The notes below the pieces were generated by a model. The model was not told the origin of the DNA. It saw only the letters and a program-made list of their open reading frames with translations, and did no database searches. Below, piece after piece: positions 24,803 to 33,968 of a DNA stretch of 64,000 nt. The stretch's first letter is position 1, and each line of letters begins with the position of its first letter. The DNA is from an uncultured Marvinbryantia sp. (GTDB taxonomy: Bacteria > Bacillota > Clostridia > Lachnospirales > Lachnospiraceae). Position numbers and translations under genes: made by a program. The DNA is taken from positions 1 to 64,000 of the forward strand of contig CAKRON010000004.1 in assembly GCA_934373455.1 (NCBI GenBank), in the 5' to 3' direction.

Positions 24803-25967
24803 TATTTCCTCCTAACCGAAGTCTGTAAAATAACGGGTTGACATTCCATGTCTTCATACAATCCTGTAATTTCCTGTGCATCTGTGCTTTCTTTTCCACC
24901 GAAATCTCATCAGCCTGCTTTACTGCCCGAATCAGGATATTTTTCGGTGTATGTTCCATATCAATAAATTCCAGCACCTGCACATGATATCCTTCCAGTT
25001 CCAGTATATCAGCACGAAAAGCATCTGTCATCAGTGCAGACATACGTTCCTGGATCAGTCCATATTTCAAAATCGGCTGCTGAAGATCACTTTTTATCTG
25101 ACGATTCACCTCATGATGACAACATGGCACCGCAAATATCACTTTTGCATTCCATTGCAGTGCTTTTTCCAGTGCATAATCTGTTGCAGTGTCACAGGCA
25201 TGAAGAGATACCACCATATCCACCTGATCTACACCGTCGTAATCAGCGATATCTCCAGTCAGAAAGGTCAGTCTCTCATATCCATATTTATCAGCCAGTT
25301 CCTGGCAATGTTCCATCACATCTCTTTTCAGATCCAGCCCGATCATGCGTATCTGATACTTCTTCTGCACGGTAAGATAATAATATAATGCAAACGTCAG
25401 ATACGATTTGCCACATCCAAAATCTACCAGCGTCAATTCCCGGTCTGCCTCCAGTTCCGGCAGGATGTCTTCTACAAATTCCAGATATCGGTTAATCTGT
25501 CGGAATTTGTCATAACGTGATCTGACAATCTTTCCTTCTTCTGTCATAACGCCAAGATCTACCAGAAACGGTATCGGTGTTCCTTCTTCCAGAAGATATC
25601 TCTTCTTTCTGTTATGTTCCAGTGTTCTGGCTTCTCTCTTCTGCGGCACTATTTTCTGCTTCACAGTTGCTTTTCCCTTTTTGCTTACCAGTACCTGTAT
25701 TGCCTGTGTGGTAGTATCCATCTGCAGCTGACGGTAATCCTTACGCATCCACTGATCAATCTGCTCTAACAATTCTTCTTTTTGATAATTTTTATGGAAT
25801 TCCTTCTTTCCATCGGAAATACTTGTCTGAAAATATAATTCACCTTTTAACTGAACCGGTCGGATCTTCACCTTATCCGGTACTTCTTTCCGACGTTTTC
25901 CGCTGATCGTCATGCGAATAAGTGTCTCATCGCAGGTTCTCACCAGTAAATTCATTAATTCTTCCAT
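24783..25967 (-). CDS. SAM-dependent methyltransferase (class I fold)
   Basis: A 394-residue protein with a class I methyltransferase domain in the second half: motif I DFGCGKSYLTFALYYYL (about 183-199), GLDLKRDVMEHC as motif II, GDIADYD as motif III and VSLHACDTATDYAL as motif IV. Cys-Cys-His in PCCHHEVNRQIK is typical of the group related to eukaryotic RRNAD1/METTL25-like proteins; no target is known for this group to me. The first 110 residues form an extra domain. GGAGAG precedes the ATG. It overlaps the 816-residue gene, so the pair is translationally coupled. Confidence 0.8.
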   Translation of the reverse strand: MEELMNLLVRTCDETLIRMTISGKRRKEVPDKVKIRPVQLKGELYFQTSISDGKKEFHKNYQKEELLEQIDQWMRKDYRQLQMDTTTQAIQVLVSKKGKATVKQKIVPQKREARTLEHNRKKRYLLEEGTPIPFLVDLGVMTEEGKIVRSRYDKFRQINRYLEFVEDILPELEADRELTLVDFGCGKSYLTFALYYYLTVQKKYQIRMIGLDLKRDVMEHCQELADKYGYERLTFLTGDIADYDGVDQVDMVVSLHACDTATDYALEKALQWNAKVIFAVPCCHHEVNRQIKSDLQQPILKYGLIQERMSALMTDAFRADILELEGYHVQVLEFIDMEHTPKNILIRAVKQADEISVEKKAQMHRKLQDCMKTWNVNPLFYRLRLGGNNEKVTD

Positions 25968-26060
25968 ATAATCTCTCCATTTTCATCCATTCAGATCTGA
26001 CTTTTATCATAACAATCACCTGTTTAGTTGTCAATATACTGCCTCTTTAAGAGGCAGCTT

Positions 26061-26621
26061 CTACCACTTTCTGCAGTTTCGATGTCTGCAGCGCCTGTGA
26101 TACATTTCTTCCTGCAAAAGTACCTGTATCAAATCACCAAACCAGTCTGATTTTCCCGGTGGAAGTACTGGCGGACATGGTGGATGAGGTGGTCTCATCT
26201 GCGGTGGAACAGGGTGTCGATCCATCACATAAATATCTTCTTCCTGCTGCCGCTGCATCTCCTGTTCCCAGTTCTCTATCTGCGGCTCCATCTTTTCACG
26301 AATTCCTTCTCTCAGTTCCAGAATACGCTGTTTTTCCGGAAGCTCATCAAACATCACACTTCCTTCATACTCCATACTGTCACACACCTTTTCCACTTCT
26401 GTCAAAATCTGGCGGACTCTTACTGGATAAAGCTCTTTTAATTTTTCCAGATCTTCTTCATCCAGCTCTGCAAGCTCCATCAGTTCTGTTGCCTCCATAT
26501 TCAGACGATCCAAAATCATTTGTCCGGATTCCGGCATTTTCCAGTCATCCTCCATCATCTGATCACAGTTTGGATAACAGGGACAATTTCTGGCCATGCA
26601 GCATTTCTTTTCTTCTTTCAT
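26061..26621 (-). CDS. Cys- and Pro-rich protein of unknown function
   Basis: A protein of about 186 residues without signal peptide or membrane segment. It begins with a Cys cluster (KCCMARNCPCYPNCDQMM), continues with a helical region that contains VCDSMEYEGSVMFDE, and ends in a Pro/His-rich part (PPQMRPPHPPCPP) and a basic Cys tail (RRCRHRNCRKW). I have seen the DxMEYEGSxMFDE pattern in clostridial proteins of unknown role; a spore-coat link is only a guess. I chose the ATG at 26621 because AGGAG lies five bases before it; the frame opens eight codons earlier without a site. A short inverted repeat lies just behind the stop. Confidence 0.6.
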   Translation of the reverse strand: MKEEKKCCMARNCPCYPNCDQMMEDDWKMPESGQMILDRLNMEATELMELAELDEEDLEKLKELYPVRVRQILTEVEKVCDSMEYEGSVMFDELPEKQRILELREGIREKMEPQIENWEQEMQRQQEEDIYVMDRHPVPPQMRPPHPPCPPVLPPGKSDWFGDLIQVLLQEEMYHRRCRHRNCRKW

Positions 26622-26665
26622 ATAGACTCCTGCGAGCATTCTCATTATACCATATGATCTTTCTC

Positions 26666-27322
26666 TTAAAAGAGTGCAAAGGCTCCGCCTTCCGGTTTAC
26701 AGTCGTACTTCATTTTCTTTCCCGTTGCGGGATGATAAAATTCCAGTCTGCTGGCACAAAGTGCTATCTGTTCACCTTTTTGTGCGTTCTTATTATACTT
26801 CTGATCTCCATACAATGGTGTCTGATTTTTCGCCATCTGTACACGAATCTGATGATGTCTGCCTGTAAAGAGTTCGACTTCCAGCAGTGCATAATTGTCT
26901 TTTTCCTCTAAAACATGGTAATACAACTCTGCTTTCTTTGCTCCCTGCACTTTTTCACTGACGCATTCTGACAGATTCGTTCTGCTGTTTTTCTTCAGAT
27001 AATTGACAAGTCTTTCTTCCTTTGTCTTAGGTATGCCACAAGTCACAGCACGATAATACTTTTTCATTCTTCCATCCTGTACCTGTGCACTTAAAGCTGC
27101 TGCACTTTTGGGATTCTTTGCAAATACCACCAGCCCTTGTACCGGCTGATCCAGACGATGAATTATGCCAAGGTATGGATTTGCTTTCCCATCTTTTTCA
27201 AAAAGATATGTCTTCAGCATGCTCTCCAGATCTTTCCTGCCAAAAGATGCATTCTGAACCGCCAGACCTGCCGGTTTTCTGCACACCAATATGTGCAGAT
27301 CTTCATAAATAATATCCTTCAT
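26666..27322 (-). CDS. RluA-family pseudouridine synthase
   Basis: A 218-residue RNA pseudouridine synthase of the RluA/RluD fold lacking the S4 domain. The catalytic aspartate is in GIIHRLDQPVQGLVVFAKN (HRLD, about residue 57), followed by KYYRAVTCG and the ending GRHHQIRVQMA block. The short form resembles YhcT/RluA-like enzymes; target base in rRNA or tRNA is not predictable. TAGGAG precedes the ATG. Confidence 0.9.
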   Translation of the reverse strand: MKDIIYEDLHILVCRKPAGLAVQNASFGRKDLESMLKTYLFEKDGKANPYLGIIHRLDQPVQGLVVFAKNPKSAAALSAQVQDGRMKKYYRAVTCGIPKTKEERLVNYLKKNSRTNLSECVSEKVQGAKKAELYYHVLEEKDNYALLEVELFTGRHHQIRVQMAKNQTPLYGDQKYNKNAQKGEQIALCASRLEFYHPATGKKMKYDCKPEGGAFALF

Positions 27323-27350
27323 GCATTTTCTCCTATATTCCTATTATATG

Positions 27351-27380
27351 AAAAAAGGACTCCCATAAGGGAATCCTTTT
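27351..27380 (-). terminator. terminator of the cold-shock gene
   Basis: AAAAGGATTCCC pairs with GGGAGTCCTTTT around a four-base loop and is followed by T residues on the minus strand, 27 bases after the csp stop. Confidence 0.8.
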
Positions 27381-27407
27381 CTACGCCTCATTAGATTAAT
27401 CTCTCTA

Positions 27408-27608
27408 TTATAATTTAACAACGTTAGCTGCCTGCATTCCGCGAGCGCCTTCTGTTAAATCGTAAGAAACAGCCTGACCTTCTTCCAGAGACTTGAATCC
27501 TTCACCCTGGATAGCTGAGAAATGTACGAATACATCTGCTCCGTCTTCACCTGTGATAAATCCATAACCTTTTTCTGCGTTGAACCATTTAACTGTACCC
27601 TTGTTCAT
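27408..27608 (-). CDS. csp: cold-shock protein (CspA family)
   Basis: A 66-residue single-stranded nucleic-acid chaperone. Both RNA-binding motifs are present: KGYGFI (RNP1) and VFVHFSAI (RNP2). The longer frame adds 15 residues with no family match; GGAGGT six bases before ATG 27608 fixes the start [14 protein letters not shown]. The long AT-rich leader upstream may take part in cold control, as is common for csp genes. Confidence 0.96.
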   Translation of the reverse strand: MNKGTVKWFNAEKGYGFITGEDGADVFVHFSAIQGEGFKSLEEGQAVSYDLTEGARGMQAANVVKL

Positions 27609-27755
27609 TTCGGTACCTCCATAAAAATATTGAGCAAATGCCTTTCGTGACACCTTGCCTAAATCATAACTACAGTCCCAATTATATGCGAATAAAATAC
27701 AAATGTCAAGTTGATTTTGTCCGCATTTTCCGTCACAATCACCAGTTTTCAGCCA

Positions 27756-29033
27756 TTATTCGCCTTCGCGTTTTTTCTGATTTTCCGGTGTCACAGCTCC
27801 ATATATTTCCATTGGAACATAGGCTTTCACATGAATCCCGTTTCCCTGATATTCTTCTTCCAGGAGCTGTCCATATTTACGAATCAACTGTATCAGTCCC
27901 GCATCTTTGTAGTCATAAAATCGTTCGATCAATACATTCTTTTCGTTGAGGATATCTTCCAGAACCTTTTTCACATCTTCCAGACCTTCTCCCCATTTGG
28001 CAGATATCCGAATCGTCTTTTCTGCTTTTAAATCTTTCGGGATATCAACATCTGTTATCTTATCCTGTTTATTGTACAGCGTAATGATCTTTTTATCCGT
28101 TACACCCAGGTTCTTCAATGTCTCATACACCACATACATCTGCTGGTCCATCTGCGGACTGGATGTATCAACCACATGAAGAATCACATCTGCATACTTT
28201 GCTTCTTCCAGTGTACTGCGAAAAGCATCAATCAGATGATGTGGCAGTTTGCGAATAAATCCAACTGTATCTGTCAGAAGTATCTCCTGTCCGGATGGCA
28301 ACTCTAAAATTCTGGTAGTCGGGTCGAGTGTTGCAAACAGCTTATCCTCTTCCAGTACTTTTGCTCCTGTCATCGTATTGAGTAAAGTGGACTTTCCTGC
28401 ATTTGTATAACCTACAATCGCAATCACTGCTGTAGATTTGCGGCTTCTTTTGCTTCTTGCCACTTCTCTGTGCCGCTTCACTTCTTCCAGTTCTCTGTTC
28501 AGCTGAGCAATCCTGCTTTTAATCAACCTTCGATCTATCTCCAGTTTCTTTTCTCCCGGTCCTCTGGTACCAATCCCACCGCCAAGCCTGGATAATGAAT
28601 TTCCAAGTCCAACCAGTCTTGCCTGACGATACTTCAGCTGCGCCAGTTCAACCTGTATTTTTCCTTCGCTGGTAGATGCTCTGGATGCAAAAATATCTAA
28701 AATAATCAGTGTCCGATCCATCACCTTCAAATCCAGCTCTTCTTCCAGATTTTTCAGCTGGGCAGGTGTCAATTCATCATCACAAATGATACCTGTTGCC
28801 TCTACTTCATATGCTAACTGCTGTACTTCAGCAATTTTTCCGCTTCCAATGTATGTTCCCGGATGAACCTGCTCTCTGTTCTGAATGACCCGTCCAACTG
28901 TCACAGCACCCGCAGTCTTTGCCAGTTCTTCTAGCTCATCCAGCGACTGATTCGTATCATCACTTTCTCCTGTGCTGACACCGACCAATATTACACGTTC
29001 TTCTATCTCTTCTACGATTTCAAACCCTGTCAT
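27756..29033 (-). CDS. hflX: ribosome-associated GTPase HflX
   Basis: HflX splits stalled ribosomes under stress. Of 425 residues, the N-terminal domain ends with the LSRLGGGIGTRGPGE loop (about 148-163), then a helical linker and the G domain: G1 GYTNAGKST, G3 DTVGFI, G4 NKQD, G5 ISAKWGEG. Length and order are normal. It starts 13 bases after the TPR lipoprotein gene and is probably co-transcribed with it. Confidence 0.95.
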   Translation of the reverse strand: MTGFEIVEEIEERVILVGVSTGESDDTNQSLDELEELAKTAGAVTVGRVIQNREQVHPGTYIGSGKIAEVQQLAYEVEATGIICDDELTPAQLKNLEEELDLKVMDRTLIILDIFASRASTSEGKIQVELAQLKYRQARLVGLGNSLSRLGGGIGTRGPGEKKLEIDRRLIKSRIAQLNRELEEVKRHREVARSKRSRKSTAVIAIVGYTNAGKSTLLNTMTGAKVLEEDKLFATLDPTTRILELPSGQEILLTDTVGFIRKLPHHLIDAFRSTLEEAKYADVILHVVDTSSPQMDQQMYVVYETLKNLGVTDKKIITLYNKQDKITDVDIPKDLKAEKTIRISAKWGEGLEDVKKVLEDILNEKNVLIERFYDYKDAGLIQLIRKYGQLLEEEYQGNGIHVKAYVPMEIYGAVTPENQKKREGE

Positions 29034-29046
29034 ATATACTCCTGTA

Positions 29047-29997
29047 TTATCTTGTACTCAGGAAATCATATTCCTTCTGTCCTGCTTCATCATCGGGATA
29101 AAGCTGCATAAATTCAGATGCTTTCTGTTTTGCAGTCTCAAAGTCCTGCTTCTTCTCGTATACTACGATTTCATTGTACAATAAATCTCTCTTGGATGAA
29201 TCAGATACATCCAGCGACAAACCCGTCTGAATGTCCTGCAATGCCGCATCATAATCTCCATCCGCTATATCACACAGCGCAATTCCATTGTAACTTTCCG
29301 CTGTCTCTCCAAACTTCTCTTTATACTGCTGGTAAACCACCCAGGCAGACTGGGTATCATTTTGTGCCAGATACACCTGTCCCATCAGAAGCATAGCTTT
29401 TTCCATCTTTTCTTCTACCGGTTTTGCCAGTACCGATGCCGCTTTCTCATAATCACCCAGGTAATAATATATACAGCCTTTCTGATATGCGTCTTCTGAA
29501 TCAGTGGTTTCGTTATTCAACACCTGCTGAAGATACTGATCCCCCACTGCGGACTGATTGATCTCCTCATACTGACGATATATATTTAAAAACATGCTGT
29601 AATCATTTGGATCCAGTACCGCTGCTCCGTCAAAATCTGCTTTTGCCGCATCTGCTTCCCCAAGCTTCAGAAATGCAACACCCCTCATATAATATGCATC
29701 TGCATTTTCCCCCAGCTCCAAAATTCTGGTACAGGTATTTTTTACACTGTCATACTCTTCTAACTTCATCTGACAGGCCGCCTCATATAAGGAAATGTCT
29801 GTCTTTGTCTCAGGCATCTTCTCATCACATAAAACATATGCCTGTTCAAAAGATGATACGGCCTGCTCATACTGTGCCTGATCCATATAAGAAATACCGG
29901 CGTTACGTGCTGCTTCCAGCTGTTCTTTTGTCTTATCACCACATCCCGTTAAAAGCAGCATCACTGCTGCAAGTGCACAGAGATTTCTCTTTTTCAT
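29047..29997 (-). CDS. TPR-repeat lipoprotein
   Basis: A 316-residue exported lipoprotein: signal peptide with lipobox LLTGC (Cys19), then about seven tetratricopeptide-like repeats from residue 30 to the end, such as ADAYYMRGVAFLKLGEADAA and CIYYYLGDYEKAAS. TPR lipoproteins usually act as scaffolds in envelope complexes; the partner is not visible. GGAGG precedes the ATG. It is followed closely by hflX. Confidence 0.85.
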   Translation of the reverse strand: MKKRNLCALAAVMLLLTGCGDKTKEQLEAARNAGISYMDQAQYEQAVSSFEQAYVLCDEKMPETKTDISLYEAACQMKLEEYDSVKNTCTRILELGENADAYYMRGVAFLKLGEADAAKADFDGAAVLDPNDYSMFLNIYRQYEEINQSAVGDQYLQQVLNNETTDSEDAYQKGCIYYYLGDYEKAASVLAKPVEEKMEKAMLLMGQVYLAQNDTQSAWVVYQQYKEKFGETAESYNGIALCDIADGDYDAALQDIQTGLSLDVSDSSKRDLLYNEIVVYEKKQDFETAKQKASEFMQLYPDDEAGQKEYDFLSTR

Positions 29998-30066
29998 AAA
30001 TAAAGTATTCCTCCAAACCGTTTTCCCACTTTAACAGGTGGGCGTTATCCCCATCGGATATTGCAA

Positions 30067-30092
30067 ATGGGGATCAGTTTCCTGATCCCCAT
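30067..30092 (-). terminator. hairpin behind putP, weak terminator
   Basis: TGGGGATCAG and CTGATCCCCA form a perfect stem with a four-base loop 35 bases after the putP stop. The T-tract is poor (ATTTGC), so it may be a stabilising 3' hairpin as much as a terminator. A smaller CCCAC/GTGGG stem follows at 30025-30042. Confidence 0.5.
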
Positions 30093-30126
30093 CATCATAA
30101 CATAATTTACTTTTCTTGCAAAGTAG

Positions 30127-31644
30127 CTATTTTCTTGATGCTACACGGTCAAATTCATCTAAAACAGACTGTTCCGGTGCCGGTGTTATCAGACTGAATA
30201 CTATAATTGCCACGCTGGCTACAATGAATGCCGGAAGCAATTCATAGATATCCCATGCTCCACCCAAAGGACGAATCAGATACTTCCATACAAAAATCAT
30301 CACACCACCGAAAAGCATTCCTGCCAGTGCTCCGTACTTATTGGTTCTTCTCCAGAAAAGGGAGAACAGTACGACCGGTCCGAAAGCTGCCCCAAATCCT
30401 GCCCAGGCAAAGGAAACGATCTGAAATACAGAACTGTCTGGGTTTCTTGCCAGAATAATAGCAAACACAGCAATCAGCATAAGTGTAATTCTTGCTGCAA
30501 TAATACCACTTTTTCCATTTCTGTTCAGCATATCTGAGGATACTGCTGAAGATGCGGCAAGAAGCTGTGAATCTGCTGTGGACATTGTAGATGCCAGGAT
30601 ACCTGCCAGAATAACTCCTGCAAGTAATGCAAAAATCACACCATGGCGGCTGAGAAGATCTGCAATTCTTACAATGATTGTTTCTGAATTGGATCCTTCC
30701 AACATATCAATTGCTCCAACTTTACTCATAGAATATCCAATTACACCGATAAATACAGCAACCGCCATGGAAATTGCTACCCATGTAATTGCAATCCTGC
30801 GGGACAGTGTCAGTTTTTCTTCATCCTCTATTGCCATAAAACGAAGTAAAATATGAGGCATTCCAAAATATCCAAGCCCCCATGCCAAAACAGAACATAT
30901 TGTCAGAAGTCGATATGGGGAAGCAGTTCCTGTTGCCACATCATAGCTCTGGAACATGGACAAATAACCCGGAAGTTCTTTTGCATTATCAATAACGGCA
31001 TCCAGACCGCCTGCTACATTTACACCAAAAATCAATACGATCAACAAAGCTACAGACATAATAATACTCTGAATGAAGTCTGTGGTAGATGCTGCAAGGA
31101 ATCCACCAAGCATCGTGTATCCCACAATAACAACTGCACTGATAATCATAGCAGTCATATAATTGACTCCGAACAAACTGGAGAACAACTTTCCACATGC
31201 TGCAAATCCAGATGCTGTATACGGAATAAAGAAAACTACAATGATAGCTGCTGAAATCAAAAGTAAAATTCTGCTTTCATCGTGAAAACGATTTTTAAAA
31301 AACTGTGGTAAGGTAATAGAATTATTGGCCACTTTGGAATAACGGCGAAGTCTTTTTGCTACAATTAAAAAGTTTACGTATGTACCAATTCCAAGACCAA
31401 TTGCTGTCCATCCGGCATCGGAAATACCGGTAAGATATGCTACCCCAGGAAGTCCCATCAAAAGCCAGCTGCTCATATCAGAGGCTTCTGCACTCATGGC
31501 AGTGACAAAGGGCCCAAGTTTTCTTCCTCCCAGATAAAAATCATCGGTACTCTCATTTTTCTTAGAACAGCGATAGCCAATGTAAAGCATGCCCACCAGA
31601 TAAATGATGATCGCGATCATAATACAAATTTTTGCTGATGTCAT
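30127..31644 (-). CDS. putP: sodium/proline symporter PutP
   Basis: A sodium:solute symporter (SSS family) of 505 residues with about 13 membrane segments. The start YLVGMLYIGYRCSKKNESTDDFYLGGRKLG and MSAEASDMSSWLLMGLPG are hallmarks of PutP; the sodium-site region DFIQS and STMSTADSQLLAASS follow. Proline is the likely substrate, inferred from closeness to PutP. A clear promoter lies upstream. No proline-catabolic gene is adjacent, so it may serve osmotic or nutritional uptake. Confidence 0.9.
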   Translation of the reverse strand: MTSAKICIMIAIIIYLVGMLYIGYRCSKKNESTDDFYLGGRKLGPFVTAMSAEASDMSSWLLMGLPGVAYLTGISDAGWTAIGLGIGTYVNFLIVAKRLRRYSKVANNSITLPQFFKNRFHDESRILLLISAAIIVVFFIPYTASGFAACGKLFSSLFGVNYMTAMIISAVVIVGYTMLGGFLAASTTDFIQSIIMSVALLIVLIFGVNVAGGLDAVIDNAKELPGYLSMFQSYDVATGTASPYRLLTICSVLAWGLGYFGMPHILLRFMAIEDEEKLTLSRRIAITWVAISMAVAVFIGVIGYSMSKVGAIDMLEGSNSETIIVRIADLLSRHGVIFALLAGVILAGILASTMSTADSQLLAASSAVSSDMLNRNGKSGIIAARITLMLIAVFAIILARNPDSSVFQIVSFAWAGFGAAFGPVVLFSLFWRRTNKYGALAGMLFGGVMIFVWKYLIRPLGGAWDIYELLPAFIVASVAIIVFSLITPAPEQSVLDEFDRVASRK

Positions 31645-31676
31645 AATTTTTCTCCTCCTACGTGTTTCTTTTCGTT

Positions 31677-31705
31677 ATTATAAACCCATGGAGGATGGAC
31701 ATCAA
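31677..31705 (-). promoter_or_regulatory. promoter of putP
   Basis: TTGATG (31700-31705) and TATAAT (31677-31682) are 17 bp apart. An imperfect palindrome (TTTAGACTAAAGTCTATA, 31717-31734) sits just upstream of the -35 box and may bind a regulator. The remaining gap up to 31885 is very AT-rich. Confidence 0.65.
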
Positions 31706-31885
31706 TTAGAACGAAGTTTAGACTAAAGTCTATACTTTTTTATTGATTTTTTAATTTTTTCTTATAATTTCAGATTTTTTTATATAGACAAATTTTATTA
31801 GTATGTTTTGAACTGTTTTGTACTTTTTTCAATACATTTCTATCGTATCCATGGAAAAAGTACTTCGAAACTCTTATGAACAGCT

Positions 31886-32488
31886 TCATCTGCGCGTTTC
31901 GTTACGGAAATCTGCCAGAAATATCGGCATCATTTTCTGCGAATAACTGCGCAGAGAATACTCTCCCCCTGAAATACACCAGTCGTACATAAGTGCTCTT
32001 TCGCAGATGGCATAGGCTTTTACTAACTCTCCCACCGAAAGATCCGCACGAATCTCTCCTGCCGTCTGACCTTCCAGAATGATTTTACTCAGAAGCCTGT
32101 AATACAGGCGATTCCGATCCAGCAGAGATTTTTCTCCTCTGGTAATCAACTGTGTCGATAACAGTCTTGCCAGCAAATCTATGGATATACTGTTCTCGAT
32201 CATGGTAAACAACTCCTGATTCAGAAAGATGATCTTTTCATAACTGCTCATGGAATCATCCATCGTCTCTGCCAGTTCTTCATATTTTTCGTCAAACAGA
32301 TATGCCATTGTGCTTAACAGCGCATCTTTCCCATTAAAATAATGATAAAAAGAACCTTTTGAAGTCTTTGCAACTGCTATAATTTCATCTACTGTGGTAT
32401 TGTCATATCCCTGTTCATAAAATAACTTCCACGCAGCTGTAATAATATTGCCTTTTGTATTGCGCTTCGTTTTTTTCTGTATCGCCAT
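31886..32488 (-). CDS. TetR-family regulator
   Basis: A 200-residue TetR repressor. The N-terminal helix-turn-helix (about 12-58) has the standard TVDEIIAVAKTSKGSFYHYFNGKDAL; the C-terminal 140 residues form the ligand domain and are not diagnostic. It begins nine bases after trkH and is likely co-transcribed with trkA and trkH, an unusual place. It may control them or the putP gene just downstream, whose promoter carries a palindrome. Confidence 0.88.
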   Translation of the reverse strand: MAIQKKTKRNTKGNIITAAWKLFYEQGYDNTTVDEIIAVAKTSKGSFYHYFNGKDALLSTMAYLFDEKYEELAETMDDSMSSYEKIIFLNQELFTMIENSISIDLLARLLSTQLITRGEKSLLDRNRLYYRLLSKIILEGQTAGEIRADLSVGELVKAYAICERALMYDWCISGGEYSLRSYSQKMMPIFLADFRNETRR

Positions 32489-32497
32489 TCTCTTTTG

Positions 32498-33952
32498 CTA
32501 TCCTTTCTTCCAGGTGCTTCTGGTCAGCAAAATCAAAATAGGGAAAATCTCAAGACGTCCCGCCAACATATCAAAAATCAGTACTAATTTAGACAGCACA
32601 CTGTAGCCACCGTAGTTGCAGGTCGGTCCGACTAATTCCAAACCAGGTCCTATATTATTAAAACAGGATAAAACGGCTGAAAAATTTGTTGTAGTAGAGA
32701 ATCCATCAATGGAAACCAACAAAAAGCTGCCAATTAAAATCATAACATATGCTGCCAGGTACGTATTGATATTATTCAAAACCGCTTCATCCATCATCTG
32801 TCCATTATTGCTGACTACTTCCACTCGTCTCGGATTTAATGCTTTTTTGATGTTCCTGCGCATATTCTTAAACAACAAGAGTGCCCGGCCACACTTAAAT
32901 CCGCCACCGGTACTGCCGGCGCTGGCTCCTATTACCATTAAACATAACAAAATTGCCTTGGAAAAACTTGGCCACAGATCGAAGTCAGTCGTAGCAAATC
33001 CGGTCGTCGTCACAATACTGGCCACCTGAAATGCCGCATGACGGATACTCTCGCCTAAATTATTATAAAATCCATAAATATTGGCAGTAATCAATGCCGT
33101 ACTTGCAAATACAACACCGATATACATTCTCAGTTCTTCATCCTTCCATACTGTCTTAAACTGTCGAATCAAGATCAGATAATAACAGCTGAAGTTTACA
33201 CCAAATAACAGCATAAATACGGTACATACATTCTGTATATATGGACTGTATCCCGCTATACTGTCATTCTTAATACCAAATCCACCGGTACCGGCTGTTC
33301 CCATCGCTGTACATACTGCATCAAATAACGGCATTCTGCCTGCCAGAAGAAACAGAATATTTAAAATCGTCAAGAGGATATACAGCACATACAAAATCTC
33401 TGCTGTCTGCTTCATCTTTGGAACCAGTTTTCCCACATTAGGACCGGGACTCTCTGCACGAAGCAGATGCATAGTATATCCGCCCTTCATTCCCTTTAAT
33501 GAAGATATGGCAAGAAGAAATACCAGCACTCCCATACCGCCCAGCCAGTGACTAAAACTTCTCCAGTACAAAATCCCTTTGGACAGACTTTCTACATCCG
33601 GTAATATAGATGCACCGGTTGTTGTAAATCCGGAAACAATTTCAAAAAAACAATCTATAAAGCTTGGAATCTCGTCGGATATATAAAACGGCAGCGCCCC
33701 CATCACACTCATTATGATCCAGCTTAATCCGACGCATACCATACCTTCTCTGGCATAAAATCTCTTTTTCCCCTTACGGCAGGTTGCATGCAAGATCCCA
33801 ACCAGAATCAAAATCAGTACCATACTCCAGACAAATCCACGAACTGCAGCGCGTTCCTGACAGTAAAGACTGATACACAGCGCAGGAATCATAAAAACTC
33901 CTTCAATTCCCAGAATCTGCGCCACAAAACGTCCCATCATCTTGTAATTCAT
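32498..33952 (-). CDS. trkH: potassium channel subunit TrkH/KtrB
   Basis: The membrane subunit of a Trk/Ktr potassium uptake system. The 484 residues have four selectivity-filter repeats: FTTTGAS near 111, GTAGTGGFG near 218, TTTGFATTDF near 315 and CFNNIGPGLE near 435. About ten helices are visible. It begins 16 bases after trkA on the same strand, so ion channel and gating ring are made together. Confidence 0.94.
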   Translation of the reverse strand: MNYKMMGRFVAQILGIEGVFMIPALCISLYCQERAAVRGFVWSMVLILILVGILHATCRKGKKRFYAREGMVCVGLSWIIMSVMGALPFYISDEIPSFIDCFFEIVSGFTTTGASILPDVESLSKGILYWRSFSHWLGGMGVLVFLLAISSLKGMKGGYTMHLLRAESPGPNVGKLVPKMKQTAEILYVLYILLTILNILFLLAGRMPLFDAVCTAMGTAGTGGFGIKNDSIAGYSPYIQNVCTVFMLLFGVNFSCYYLILIRQFKTVWKDEELRMYIGVVFASTALITANIYGFYNNLGESIRHAAFQVASIVTTTGFATTDFDLWPSFSKAILLCLMVIGASAGSTGGGFKCGRALLLFKNMRRNIKKALNPRRVEVVSNNGQMMDEAVLNNINTYLAAYVMILIGSFLLVSIDGFSTTTNFSAVLSCFNNIGPGLELVGPTCNYGGYSVLSKLVLIFDMLAGRLEIFPILILLTRSTWKKG

Positions 33953-33968
33953 TTGCTTTATCCCTCAA

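Noticed and set aside
26040-26057. GCCTCTTTAAGAGGC palindrome behind the Cys/Pro-rich gene as terminator
   Set aside because: The stem is real but no T-run follows on the minus strand, so terminator function is not supported; a similar CCTCTTAAGAGG at 40385 is part of another element.
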